A stretch of DNA of 64,000 nucleotides from Platynereis dumerilii (GCA_026936325.1 JAPTHN010000253.1:124001-188000); one strand, 5' to 3'. Positions 11,375-22,945 are shown, counted from the first letter of the stretch. Notes: generated from the sequence alone by a model not told the origin. Program-made: numbers and translations.

Positions 11375-11490
11375 TTTCACTCATCCTTCGCTTTATTGTT
11401 GTGTCCTCCCCCTGTCCTGATCAGCCAACCAGGCCCAAACATAAATACAGGATGAGACTTGGAAGCCCTAATCATCCTTCGATTGTATGT
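11375..11490 (+). repeat. SINE, copy 2 (body only)
   Basis: It shares tgtcctccccctgtc, agccaaccaggc, cataaatacagga and ccctaatcatcc with the SINE at 9297-9580. The tRNA-like head is missing. Confidence 0.65.
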
Positions 11491-12400
11491 AAAATGCACT
11501 AACTCAGTAGACAAGTATGCAGAAAAAATACCTCCAGGCACCCCCGCTGGATCCAGACCATTCCCATCCATTTGAATCACCCCTAACATGGTCTTCAGAA
11601 AATATCACTCAACGGGCTACTTTGTCAAAAGCCTCTTTTCCTAATACAATACACATGCATACGAACACTCACAAACCCTCTTCAGTAATCAGTGTAAAAT
11701 TTAAGACCTTGCCATTGACCTATTATCTGACACAATCTCTACAAGACTAGATTCAGGCAGCAATGAGCAGCATTGCTGGGTCTCTAGATTCTCAGTGATG
11801 ACACGGGTCAGGTGACCAGCTACAGCTGACATACAGGTCACTTGGCCAGCTATAGCCGACACTGCAACCAGCTAAAAGATACCCCTAAAAGATAAGCCAC
11901 ACCCCCTACCCACCAGATCCGAGAGTCCCTCTGGCGTTGCATGCCATCGCCCAACTCAGAGGACTCGTAGAGTCTGTATTGACCAGCCTTTGCAATATTG
12001 TATGCAATGTTATGGCATTTTGCAGAAATTGTGTGTTTCCCATGCATGCATGTTCACACCCTCAACAATTCATTATTTGTCTTTTTCATTGGCAGCACAG
12101 GGAGACCTGTGGCCTGGGTCGTACTGTAGCATCAAGTGATTAGTGTCCCACCAGAAAAAAATTATGCATGTGCTGCATTTGGTAACATCATGCAACAATC
12201 AGATAGTTACCAGCACATTTCACATTTCTGTCCTATTAGCAGCACAAAAAGGCAAGCAGGCCTGAGTTCTGCTACAGGGAATGAGTGACAGGTGGCCCCA
12301 CCTGGTGAGAAAATTATTCTTTCCAAAATGGGTTCCTTGGCTGCAGTATTAAGCAGTTTTGACCATGCTACTACACCAAACTGTTTAAAATGCCATCCAG
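11491..12400. other. Unassigned interior of nested element
   Basis: It includes short duplications (acaggtcacttggccagctatagc near 11830) but no gene. Confidence 0.4.
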
Positions 12401-12620
12401 GTGTCGATAATACCCTCCTATGTCGAAAATACCCTCCAAAGCAAATTTTAGTATTCCCATTATAGCTCAGTGGCCATGCACTGGATCGTGCTGTCCTCTG
12501 GTGGAAGTTTCTATTTTGGGTAGTTTTACGATTTTCCGCCAGGGGGACGACGTTGTGACGTCATCGACGGTCCGTGGAGAGGAATCCTTCTAAACGTGTC
12601 GATAATAGGCTCCTCTACGG

Positions 12621-12974
12621 TATGTTCATATTTGTACTGACTTATGAGTCTTATATATGACTCCTTTTTGTCAATAAAATTATTACTTACTTACTATTAA
12701 CCTAGAAAATTTCTTTTTAAAACCCCATATCTGGATTAAATCTTGTACATTTAGTATTTGAGGGGGTTTTTTCAGGACCCCCCCCCCGGGCCCCCCCCCC
12801 CCCTAGGTCCCTCTAAAGAATGTATTTGAGGGGTTCCTTATAGGACCCCTTGACCCCCCTTATTTCGAACACTGCTGCCAGCCCTTGAAGCTTTGAGTTT
12901 GAAGTTGATGACAATTACGGTGTGTAAGATACAGATTTACCAATTACTGTCAGCCTTTGAAGATGCAGTATTGC
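12621..12974. other. Right interior of the outer element
   Basis: AT-rich, then a C-run (12778-12803) with gggggttttt-type words. No gene. Confidence 0.45.
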
Positions 12975-13157
12975 TAGTAATCGTCGTTTTGGTTAAGCTT
13001 AATCGCCGTTCTGGTATAGTCTAATAGCCGTTTTGGCAAAGGCATGCATTTTTAATTTTTTCAATAGCCGTTTTGGTCAAGCTTGGAAAAATCCTCGCCG
13101 TTTCGGTTTATAGCCGTTTTGACTGGTAATCGGCAAATTCTACTGTACTGCACTTAC

Positions 13158-13438
13158 CATTCACTGCCCCTGTTTCTTCCACCAAGTAATTCGGTCAGGA
13201 GAAGGAAATCTTGGTCAAGTTGGGGATTCAAAATGAAGTTGTTTTCAACGATATATCTCGTGACATTAAACCCTCTATAAACATGACAAGCATTATCGTT
13301 CCACTTTGACGGAGCCGTGTCTTTCAACTGTTCAAGTGAATGTTTTTGACTCCTAATGTCCAGCCCTTTGATCGCCTCCATAGCATGGCTTTTTTTGTCT
13401 GGCGAAACATCACTCAGAAACGAATCTGTATCTGCCAT
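13158..13438 (-). CDS. First coding exon of an unrecognised host gene
   Basis: On the minus strand an ATG at 13438 opens a 93-codon exon beginning MADTDSFLSDVSPDKK, with later stretches HSLEQLKDTAPSKWND and NFILNPQLDQDFLLL. The exon ends at gaatg|gtaagtg, a near-consensus splice donor, leaving phase 2. The mixed, non-repetitive composition, the start codon, the donor and the E2F-like site 77 bp upstream together argue for a real gene. No signal peptide, membrane segment or known domain is seen, and I do not recognise the family. The first intron begins about 25 bp from the 6.7-kb inverted-repeat element, so later exons would lie beyond it, at lower coordinates. Whether the coding pieces at 3343-4140 belong to it is open. 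Confidence 0.55.
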
Positions 13439-13514
13439 TTTTCCGAATTTGCAGTGTTATCCATAAACAAATACAAGTTGCAAACTTGTGGAATTGCAAG
13501 TCTGTGGGAGCTTG

Positions 13515-13525
13515 TTGGCGGGAAA
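13515..13525 (-). promoter_or_regulatory. E2F-like site upstream of the exon
   Basis: The word ttggcgggaaa matches the E2F consensus and lies 77 bp upstream of the ATG at 13438. E2F sites near starts are typical of S-phase and cell-cycle genes. The match is visible; its use is inference. Confidence 0.4.
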
Positions 13526-13837
13526 CCTCCGAAAACCCCTGAAATCCCGGAAACCTCCCCAAAAACCAGTTAAAAGTAAAGAAAAATTTATTGTTATTGT
13601 TAATTATCAAATATGCATATTACAACACTTTCATTGCAGTTTATTTGTTGTGTTAAAATAAGTTAATGGTCAGAGGCTACCGCAAGGAGGGACGGTCAAA
13701 ACGGTACCCGGTCAATCCGCCCTGCGCCAGACGGCCCCCAGGCCGCCCGACGTGTGAACTGCCAGCCGTGGCCCCCGGCCACACCCTTCTCCCCAGGGTC
13801 GTAATTTTTGCAAATGTGGGGGGGGGGGAGTGACACG
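13526..13837. other. Promoter-side flank, GC-rich around 13700-13800
   Basis: After an AT-rich part there is a GC-rich block of about 100 bases (gcgccagacggcccccagg and similar) and a G-run that ends at the Mutator-like element. No ORF was recognised. Confidence 0.4.
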
Positions 13838-13892
13838 GGGTTTAGTTATAAGGGCCACAGACCAAAACGGCCACACTGGTTTTGCAAGAAAG

Positions 13893-14119
13893 GCCACACA
13901 GAACGGCCACCCAAAACGGCCATACTAGTTTTTTAGAGGTATATATTTTTGTTACTAATTGTATTTTATCACATGACAATATACTCAGGGCAGTCAGTAT
14001 ATATTGTTAATATATACACTGACTGTCCTGAGTATATGGTCATGTAATAATGCACAATTAGCAACAAAAATACCACTAACAACTAGTATGGCCCGTTCTG
14101 AGTGACAGTTCTGTGTGGC
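13893..14119. repeat. 227-bp palindrome in the MULE left end
   Basis: The arms gccacacagaac...ccatactagtt and aactagtatggcc...ctgtgtggc pair over more than 100 bases, with the centre near 14006. It could form a cruciform. It may be a hairpin MITE or a fold-back of the MULE end itself. Confidence 0.75.
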
Positions 14120-14239
14120 AATATAGAACCTTATTATTATTATATGCTTATGACACACTTACCTTTAAGAAATTAAGATAATATGAACACTGCCTTGACT
14201 AATTCAGAAATGTCTATGACTATGTATACATGTAGCATG

Positions 14240-14415
14240 TGTGCTATCATAGTGTATCAGTGTCTATGCTGGGCAAGTAAAAGATCCCTCACATGGGGTA
14301 AATGTGTAACATGTTGAGGACTCCCGCTCTCTCTCCCATCTCATCAATCAACCCTCGTGAGCGCCCAGAACTGGGCTTAGAGGGCTGCACTTACCATATC
14401 TATCTATCTATCTAG
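14240..14415 (+). repeat. SINE 3' end with (TATC)n tail, copy 1
   Basis: It shares a continuous block with 20707-20875: gggcaagtaaaagatccctc, acatgttgaggactcccgc, ccagaactgggcttagaggg, gctgcacttaccatatc, then (tatc)n. The shared tail structure marks a retroposed family. Confidence 0.75.
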
Positions 14416-14498
14416 GCTGAAATATTAGTTAGCTATTGCCCCAAAATTAAGGTATCAAAAATTAAATATAAATATAAGTCTGATCTAATAATTAGCTT

Positions 14499-15150
14499 CG
14501 CTGAGAAGCTATTGTGGTTCCTTGCACTTCAGCATGTGCGTTAGTGTGTATGTGAGTCAATTCCTGCAAAAACTACTGGATGGATTTAGATTCCCTTTGG
14601 TTTGATGTGTTCATTTGTACTACACAAGACCTGATTAAATTTTGGTGACTGTTGGAGCTTTTTTGGGCCCACAATTAAAGAAATCTGAAAAAGGCCTCTA
14701 CAGTGCAGCATGCTCTATCATTTATTGCTGCAGCACTAGCAGCCAAGAGGGTATATATTTCTACATTTTCTCTGCAAAAACGGCCATAAAACATTTGTAG
14801 AAGATACCAAAGGACTAAATTAGCAACATTTCAATGTTTATTTCATGAAAATCTGACCAGAATTGCCGAAATTAGCATGCAATTGTAGACAATCCAACAA
14901 ACGATGCTGCAATAACATTCAAGCCTTCATATTAGAATAAGTCTTAATCAACTTTTTAGGGGCCGACCAGATAATCTTTGGAAGAAAAATTGTTCGTCAA
15001 CGCTTCGAACGCAAAAAAAAATTTTGAAAGCCATAGCCCCCCCTAACTATCAACTGGTCGGCCCCCTTTTGTGCGGCATCTTGCAGTATTCAAAGTTCAA
15101 TTTTAAATTGACAGCGAAGCTATGTGCTCTCCGAGCGCCCGTACTAGTTT
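14499..15150. repeat. Degenerate element with gcttcgctgagaagct start
   Basis: It opens with a hairpin word, cttcgctgagaag, followed by actactggatggattta. It ends near ttgacagcgaagctatgtgctc, which partly mirrors the start. It is probably an old MITE. Confidence 0.4.
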
Positions 15151-18100
15151 TAGATAGGATATTGGATAATCATATTAAGAAAATTAATTTGAGAAAGGTT
15201 AAATATATACAAGTGTTCTATTGTACCCCAATGCATGTTTAAATAGCAATTAACCGAAGTATGCATTTATAAACAAGCAGGTAAAGCCTCTTTAAACATA
15301 CAGCAACACTTTAGAACACTGCTTAAACAAACAAACAAACACATATGTCATTTAAAATATATGTAAACATGTTTAATATTTTGTTAATGTTAATTATTTT
15401 ATGAAAAACAAGATTTGATCCAGTTTTCTTTAAAAAACAGAAAAAAAGCAATAAAAGTTACTTCTTTTTTAAGCTAATAACACAAATATTCCAATTATAT
15501 ATTTTCATAGACTTAAATATTTTTTTAAATATGGATTTTTCAAAGAACTTATATATTCTTGATATATATGATTGGTTAATAATAATGTTTTGGTCATAAA
15601 TAAAGTAGGCCTACTTCATATTACAATCATAGGCCTAGGTACCACTTGAAAAAATTAATAATTAACGAGAGATATGGATTATGCTTCACATAAATTATAC
15701 TAGACCAAATTGACACATTTGTTGTGATTATCATGATATTGCAATTATCTTTCTTTTCACAACTTGTTATTAAGGCAATTGTAGAATTCACATACAATTT
15801 TCCTTTTTTATGGTAATTAAGGCAATTACAGTCATATAATGCAATAATTGGTAAAGCAAAGATAACTTCAATTTAAATATCAATTAAATTAAAAAAATTC
15901 TGTAATTAAGATTATGACACTGCAATTGAACTTCTTCAATTAAATTTTATTGAAACCCCATTTAATCTCGGCAAAGACTAAAGACATTTAATTGATAACA
16001 ATGATATTATTTATTTGTTTCAATTCTCATAAAAAGGCAAAAAAATTTAAAGGATCATGTATACAACAGATCTGATTTTAATTTATATTATAAATATAAC
16101 TTGATAACCATATATTTAACAATTACAAATAATTATTCTTTTATGAATGTAACAGTTATCATATAGGCCTAGGCCTATAAATGAATCATTATTATGCTTA
16201 TTATTTACAAGGTGTACTGATATGTTTTGACAGTATATTTGAAATTCCTTTATAACAAAAGAGTCACATCATCATTGGTTATAAAAGAATAAATTTGAAA
16301 ATGTAAGTAGATCATTTTCTGCTTACAAGTACATAAATATATCTATTTTGGCATTTTGGTATTAATTATATAAATTTATTATTATATTTCTATCTAAATT
16401 ATTATAAATGATGGAGAACAAGTTTAAGATGTGTTTTGGACTTCTTGGATGAGGCTTGATAGGCTGATAAATGGGCCTATACTTAAATCAAATTATGGGA
16501 TAATTCTCACACCTGTAAGTAGTTATGGACCAGAAGTCTATTGTGTATTGACCTAATTGGATTGTGTAAGACAATAGATCCTTGGCAGGAAGATCAGCAT
16601 TCAGCACCCAAATAATTTGCATCCAAATTAATATATTTTTTAATGGAGTGACATTAGTCACTCCATTGTTAGAAGGGTAGTTATAATGGAGTGAGATGAC
16701 TTGCTGTTGCTTGTCAAATCGTTGTTTTGGTCATATCTCTGTAATTAGAACTCGACAACATTTCACATTGAGTAAAGCCATTACTGGCTCACATTGCATA
16801 CATCTGCCATAGGAAACAACAGTATGGGTGTTGGCATTTGTATAGAAATTAAGTTTTTTACTTGCCTGGCCAGAACTTGAGAGCAAGACCAGTGTACATC
16901 AACATTGAGGCCCACATTAAGGGATGTCATTGTGACATGAAGCAACATGTTGTTCATGGTGTGCACCATTCCCAGCTCATTTTCTGGCTGAAAACATCAC
17001 TTACATACCTAAATGTCCTTTGAAACTCTGCTATCCATCTTTATTTCATCAAATGAAGAGTCAAAAGGCATTAATAGGACTGTTATCCATGGAATGAGGC
17101 ATCATTTCCAAGAGCCACCACAGTGTGGTTCTGACATTTTGCATGTGCACATGGTGCCCTGTCACTAGCCTGGCCAGGACTGGCACTAGCAAATTTCAAG
17201 ACAAATTTGGTCTAAAAAGTCAGTTAACACATAAAGATTATATTTATATTGCTATAATTTCCCATTATACATGTGATAGCACTATCTAGTTCAAACTATA
17301 ACAAAATATATTTATTTTTGAAGGAAAACATCAATTTGCTTCATGCACAGGTCCTGGCTCAGGCTTGTTTGCATTCCTTTTGGAGCAACAGTGACTCAGC
17401 TCTGGAACTGAGATAGCACTGGTCAGGGCACCCTGCCAAGACATTAGCTGCATGGGAGGGTGGGTCAGGGGTGTATCTAGAAATGGTCTGGGGGGGGGGC
17501 ATTTGGTTGCAGGGGGACACCCTCACTCATTACTTCATTCATCTCCTGTATATATATGTGTGTGTGTGTATTGTATATGACTATCTGTGATCCCAAATAA
17601 ATTAATAAATCAAGCCTATTTCAAATTATGAAAGTAGATTAATTGGCTGTTAACAATTAGGTAGATCTGTCTAGACCTTGACTTGAGGTAATGCTCAGCC
17701 AAATGAGCATCTCAAGTATCAGGCAGATGCAGATTAGCTATCCTTTGAAATTAATTTTTCTAAACAATTATTAAACAGCTTCTGCTTCCTGAAATAATGT
17801 GTTCATTGCTGGGGTTTGAATCTTTTAGATACTTTTGAATTTCTTTGACTTGGCCTGGAACTTAAAAAAAAAAAATGAACCCGTCGGTTGCAAAATAGGA
17901 AAATGCTTAACTTAAAAAATATCCTAGTGTTGTGTATGTTGATTAGTTAGAAGGAGCCTAAATTGGCTATGTGTATTATATGGCCTAAAATTGGTGATGA
18001 AGATCTGTCTATGCTGCTGGCCCTAAGTTTGCAAACACTTGGAAGATGTCTGCATGGTTTTGAGCATTTGGGTAGCTAACTTAAATTTTTGGAAGTTAAA

Positions 18101-19660
18101 TTATCTGCTGGTTGTAGACAATACTTTCACGAATACAGAATGAGTGGCAGTCCATCAGATATATTATGTGTCAGCTGCATTCAGTGCAAAGAGAATGTTA
18201 TCGCAGGCTCCCAAGATTTTGAATTCATCGGCCTACTTGGTGGCTGGTGTAAACTGTTGTTTTCAATCAAAACAACCTTATTATGTCAATAATCTCATTT
18301 ATAATCAGTCGAGCTGGAGTGACCGAACCCTAAAAGCACAGCGTTCTTGAAAATATAAGTAAAAAATCAACAATCTTAAGCTTCAACTCTAAAAAGATAA
18401 TTTAAAGATAGAAATTATTTCCCTACAGAAATCCAATTTAAAACCTTGCAAATTGGTCTAAGGGCTTATATTGGTCATGAACACTGGACAGCAACAGAAG
18501 GCACAAGAATTTCTCATGCAGCCTCGTGATTACGTCTGATTTTGTGCCGTTGTTGTCATTTTTGGAACCAGCCGCCATTTTGTACCAATTGGGGATGGTT
18601 TTCCGAGGCCCATAACATTGTTAAATCAGCTTGTCAACACTGGATTAGCCCTACCGAGTTGAGATCTGTACCTAATCCATGGATCCCACTTGTTTTACGA
18701 GACCTACCTGTGATTTATCCGGATATTTTGACCGACGAAGTTTGTCTGCCCGACACCTCCACATAGCTAGGCCATAACTGAAGATATATACATGGTCAAT
18801 TGACTGGATAGTTATTGCAATCCATGGTAAACATTCCATTTAAGAATCGGCGATGCAAATACATAGTGTTTTCAATGGATTAAAAAAGTGTTCTGGAGCC
18901 CGGCATGCCTGCTCTATGGACTCAGCAATGGTACAAAATGGCAACGTGTTTGCGGAGAAAGTTTTAATGTGCACGGGGACGTCGGAGAGCTGTAAATTGA
19001 AGAGTTCCACTATCACGGCCAAGTAAACCAAATTAGTTTTTGTTGACTTATTTATGAGTGAGATATTGTCAAACAAAATCCAACAGAAATTCTTGAACAC
19101 TATATAATTATATAATTCATTCTTAAATAGGCCTGACTGCATAGATGCAGAATGAGAAGGATTTACACAGTTAATTTGATTGGTGTCTTGAAATAAATAA
19201 ATGTCTTCTATGCTTCCTTGGAAAGCTCTCCAATGACTGCAATTAATTTCAAGTTATTTATAACAGCTTTCCATATCCACATCAGTTCCACACCAGGTGG
19301 TTTTTAAGCCTGTAAGCCCAGACCTGTGGTCTACATGTGATTTTAAATGGCCAATTCCCTTTTGGAACTGTGCTAATCATTAGTGGGGGAAAACACAAAC
19401 TCACTCAATCCCTTTTGGAACTTCCTGCACTTTTACAAGAATGTTTAGGATCATCATCTACTCAGACCACAATAACACTTACTCAACTTTAACTTAAATT
19501 TGCATAGAGGTTTTTAAATCTGGGGCAATTGTTGAGGTACTCACTGGTGCTGTCATTGGGAAGTGTTGAGGTACTGTCATTTAACAATTTATAATCAATC
19601 TTCAGAACCTTAATCTACTTTCATGGCACTCCATTTTGAATCCGCGGATTCTTGTTATAT
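15151..19660. other. AT-rich interior of the MULE
   Basis: No transposase or host gene could be supported. A near-perfect palindrome, aatggagtgac/gtcactccatt, is at 16642-16667. A decayed gtatctag / G-run element is near 17467-17510. Open frames at 18089-18292, 18542-18766 and 18840-19142 (minus) are short and unrecognised. Captured host sequence is possible but unproven. Confidence 0.4.
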
Positions 19661-19794
19661 AATAGGCCCTTTTATAACAAATTTATATACGTGGCCGATT
19701 TGGGTGGCCGTTCTGGATGGCCGTTTTGGGTGGCCTATTTGGGCCTTTCTGGTCTGTGACCGTTATAACCAGATAACCATACTCCAGTGACACG

Positions 19795-20506
19795 CGATAA
19801 CGTCAGAATCGGCCCAAGAACTAGAATTTGTGTCGCAAGCGGAACACATGCGAGTTCACTATGCGTATGTTGTAGATTCTTGGGGAAAATGGTGTAGAAT
19901 TTGGGGCCTAGATTTTCATACATGATCAGAGAAATAGAACAGACAATAAACTTAGCAGTGGTATCACCAGGAGGGGGGGGGGGCAGTGCAGTAAAAAAGA
20001 AAGTACAAGCGGCTTACAACGAATTATGTCAATAGCAGGAAGGCCAGATCTAAAAGGTATTGAGATCAGTAGCATAGCCATTAGGGGGGGGGGGGTGAGA
20101 GGGCAGGGGGGACAACTTGCCCCTGAACAGATTTTGGGGAAATTTCTGCAAATGTATTAGCAAAATTAGAAACGAAAATGGGGAAATGGTAAGAAAAATG
20201 GAGAAATTATGAGCAAAATGGGTAAATGGTAAGCAAAATGTGGAAATTATAAGTAAAATGGGGAAAAGGTAAGAAAAATGGGAGAAATGGCCAGAAATTG
20301 GGGAAATGGTAAAAAAGAAGTGGGAAATTAACAGAAAAAAGAAACTGAAAGAAAAGGGGATTTATACGAAGAGTTTTAACAGATTTCCCAATTTTTTCTG
20401 CACAATTTCCCCATTTTTCTTCACTATTTCCCATTTTTCTGCCCCTGAATGATATAATTTTGTAAAAAACACCACAAAAATTTCCAAAAAGGTAACCAGC
20501 ACCAGT
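19795..20506. repeat. G-run and aaaatgggaaatgg repeats
   Basis: The block 20170-20310 is a purine-rich tandem of gggaaatggtaag-like words. A complementary pyrimidine version lies at 20385-20445, so the region can fold back. G-runs at 19971 and 20087 and a cagtagcatagcc word suggest decayed hAT-type ends. No gene. Confidence 0.45.
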
Positions 20507-20660
20507 GGCGTATCCAGGATTTTTTTCAGGGCGGGCAAACCACCAAGATATTTCCCCAAATTGTTTTTTGCGACCAACAGCTCTGTCATCAAGTGTCGCA
20601 CATTGTACAATGTTCAAAAATTCTTTCAGACAACATTTTCAGTGCACCTTCATGAGGAAA
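20507..20660. repeat. Relic hAT-type end (cagtggcgtatccagg)
   Basis: The start word is like those of the elements at 9711 and 21572, but no matching right end was found. It is probably truncated by the SINE that follows. Confidence 0.4.
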
Positions 20661-20875
20661 ATCCCAGCTGGATGTCATTCGGATGAGACGTTAAATTGGC
20701 GGACTATTGTATCAGTGTCTATGCCGGGCAAGTAAAAGATCCCTCAGATGGGGTAAATGTGTAACATGTTGAGGACTCCCGCTCTCTCTCTCATCTCATC
20801 AATCGACCCTTGTGAGTGCCCAGAACTGGGCTTAGAGGGCTGCACTTACCATATCTATCTATCTATCTATGTGTG
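20661..20875 (+). repeat. SINE with (TATC)n tail, copy 2
   Basis: It matches 14240-14415 almost base for base from tgtctatgc through the (tatc)n tail. It carries extra upstream sequence (ggatgagacgttaaattggc) typical of the tRNA-unrelated body of such SINEs. Confidence 0.75.
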
Positions 20876-21214
20876 TTTAAAGAAGGAAGAGATAGAGCTT
20901 TAAAAGCTGACAAAATAAACTTGAGACAAACTGAAACTGTGGTAAATTTTACAAATGCTTGTGATAAGGTCTAGGGAGTAGCCAACTTAAAATTATATAT
21001 TCTAGTGTGCCCTGATTGGCTGGTTCTCATGACTTTATTTGACATTGGTTAATTTGCTCCATACTTGCGAATTCCAGAGCGCATCTTGTGATGGCAGTGA
21101 GCCAGTAACTGATAATTTTAGAAAGACAGATTTAATTGTTTAGATGGACAAATAATTATGTGTTTCTGTTGTAAGCTCCATGGGAGATGTTGGGGATTGC
21201 TTGATAGCAATATG
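20876..21214. other. Unassigned stretch
   Basis: No ORF or repeat was recognised. Confidence 0.45.
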
Positions 21215-21412
21215 TATAGCAAGATAGATAGATAGATAGATAGATAGATCAGATATCTAGATAGTAAGCTAGATAGCTAGAATGGTCAGATAGCTAGATA
21301 GATACATAGATAGATAGACAGCTAGCAAGATGGATAGATAGCTAGCAAGATAGATAGATTGATAGACAGATCGAACGATAGAAAGATAGATAAATAGATA
21401 GACATAGATAAA
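21215..21412. repeat. (GATA)n microsatellite
   Basis: Tandem agatagat, with gctagcaagat interruptions, over about 200 bases. Confidence 0.9.
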
Positions 21413-21571
21413 TGTGAGCTGTAGTCGGAGGGGGGATGTTTGGGATAGCTATACATTATTATATTATCGGTTTAAGTATTTACTGACTGACTAATTAAAA
21501 CAACTGTGTCATCCAATTCAAGTTTGAACTTCACACCTTTTCCAAACAATAGACCAGCATCAACACCAGGG

Positions 21572-22724
21572 CAGTGGCGTAGCCAGAAATCCATGAGTGG
21601 GGGGGCCAAGGGGGGGCCAGGGTCTGAACTAGGGGGGCCAACCATTCGCGGCATTTTTGTGACATTCTTGCGACATTTTTGCGGAATTATATGAATAAAA
21701 AATTTACACAGCGTTACGAGTCTTCTTCATGAACGACTTAGCAATATTGACCGTCTTATCTTTTGTGACTGATAAACAAAATGACCATACATCTCATACT
21801 TACACTAAAATCAGTTTTGAAAAATAATGAAACAGATCCTATGGTTCCGATATAAAAAGTATGACAATGACACCTCATCAATTACCATGAGTCACAAAGA
21901 GAATCTTTGCAGTGAAATGGTCCTCTTGTTTTTTTGGGTTTTTTCATAACTGTCTTTGCAAGTTTTCAGTATATTCTTGCTCAGAATGTCCTCTTTCTGA
22001 TTTCATAGTTTAGGTCTAAATCGAAAATTTATGAAAGTCCTCCTCAAATAGGCATAAAAAGTAGTAGCAATTTGTGCAAATGACACAAATGTCAAAAAAG
22101 TAGGGAAATTCCATGCACACATGAAAAATTGAGCAATTTGTACAAATCACTCTGGTAAATCAGATCTGTTTAATTAGAAACAATTCAAAGGAGCATTACT
22201 TCTTTAACTGAGCAATGGCGACAGAAAGATTTCCTCAAAACACCCTGAGTTTAGGAGTTGCATGGAATCTCTAGATGCATAGTCATGCTGGAAGGGGGAA
22301 ACACTAAGATTCAGACAAAAAGGCAAAACAATTCGGGCAGAAAATTAAATAAACATAATTAACAATCAATAGCTAGTTTCAAAGAGATTTCTTTTGGAAC
22401 ATTATAAAATCTAGATCCTGGTATTCGGGCAAATGTAGCTCACCCCATAAAAGGTTTGCGCTAGATATATTCAAATAAGGAAATCAAAAATTATCAGATG
22501 CCTCAGAATTTTTCAAAAGGCAACTGTCATTCTTGAGAAAATTGGGTATAAGTTAGTGCCAGCGAAGGCAACAACTTTAGACAGATCATGTATTCAAGTG
22601 ACTGTTGCTGCTCCAATAATTTTTTCGAATTTTTCAAATCTGAAATGGGGGGGCCAGTGGGGGGGCCACTTAACCATTTGGGGGGGCCCTGGCCCCCCCT
22701 GGCCCCCCCATAGCTCCGCCACTG
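21572..22724. mobile_element. 1.15-kb hAT-type non-autonomous element
   Basis: It starts cagtggcgtagccag and ends atagctccgccactg. It is flanked by a perfect 8-bp duplication, caccaggg (21564-21571 and 22725-22732). G-run blocks lie just inside both ends. No transposase ORF is present. It shares its terminal words with the MITE at 9711-9904. Confidence 0.88.
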
Positions 22725-22867
22725 CACCAGGGTTTCTGTTGGGGTGCTCAAAAAGTGAGTCCTGGGGACTCAGTGAGGTCTGAAAAAGTGGGTCCCCAGC
22801 CAAATTTCTGGGTCCTAGTTTTTTTCATATCATGGCCAAGCGGCCATCACCCAATTACAATTCTTGA

Positions 22868-22945
22868 ATATAAGGGAGGGGGCTAGCCCGGCTGGTAGAG
22901 CCTTGGGCTCCCATTTGTTGGGACCCAGGTTCGGAAGCTCTCCAC
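22868..22945 (+). repeat. tRNA-like SINE head
   Basis: It has an A-box-like tagcccggctggtagagc and a B-box-like ggttcggaagc, spaced as in tRNA genes. The arms do not fold as a complete tRNA and the flank is repeat-like, so a SINE promoter is the better reading. Confidence 0.5.

Larger units (their letters stand above)
7442..12620. mobile_element. 5.2-kb nested TIR element, TA target
   Basis: The left end ccgtagaggagcctattat and its exact complement at the right end (12597-12620) form a perfect inverted repeat of about 24 bp. A TA dinucleotide flanks each side. Subterminal words ggtattaccgacacc (7471, 7868) and gtcgataatacc (12402) extend the symmetry. The TA target suggests a Tc1/mariner-like or related superfamily, but no transposase is visible. 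The size is partly explained by later insertions (SINEs, a hAT MITE). It lies wholly inside the 6408-13131 element. Confidence 0.7.
6408..13131. mobile_element. 6.7-kb element with long aaaacggc-rich inverted ends
   Basis: The left end (about 6408-6525) reads cagtcaaaacggctat, then cgaaacgg, gaggatttttc, cttgaccaaaacgg and ccagaacggc. The right end (about 12975-13131) carries the same words in the same order on the opposite strand. No target duplication could be confirmed at these limits. No transposase was recognised. It contains a MITE and a second large inverted-repeat element. It sits about 25 bp inside the first intron of the minus-strand gene at 13158-13438. Confidence 0.65.
13838..19785. 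mobile_element. 5.9-kb Mutator-like (MULE) element
   Basis: Both flanks carry agtgacacg (13829-13837 and 19786-19794), a 9-bp target duplication. The ends are long inverted repeats. The left end reads gttataagggccacagacc, aggccacacagaacggcc, then acccaaaacggcca. The right end has the same words in complement (19680-19785). Long TIRs plus a 9-bp duplication are the Mutator pattern. No transposase was recognised, so it is probably non-autonomous. Inside are a large palindrome, a SINE end and AT-rich filler. Confidence 0.75.

Noticed and set aside
12550-12570. CRE-like tgacgtca as a promoter
   Set aside because: It lies in the subterminal part of a transposon with no gene nearby; a single 8-base match is weak.
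20207-20617. 136-codon minus-strand open frame
   Set aside because: It comes from the aaaatggg purine repeat and gives a Phe/Pro-rich low-complexity translation.
22868-22945. Functional tRNA gene
   Set aside because: A- and B-box words are present but the stems do not pair as a complete tRNA; better read as a SINE head.
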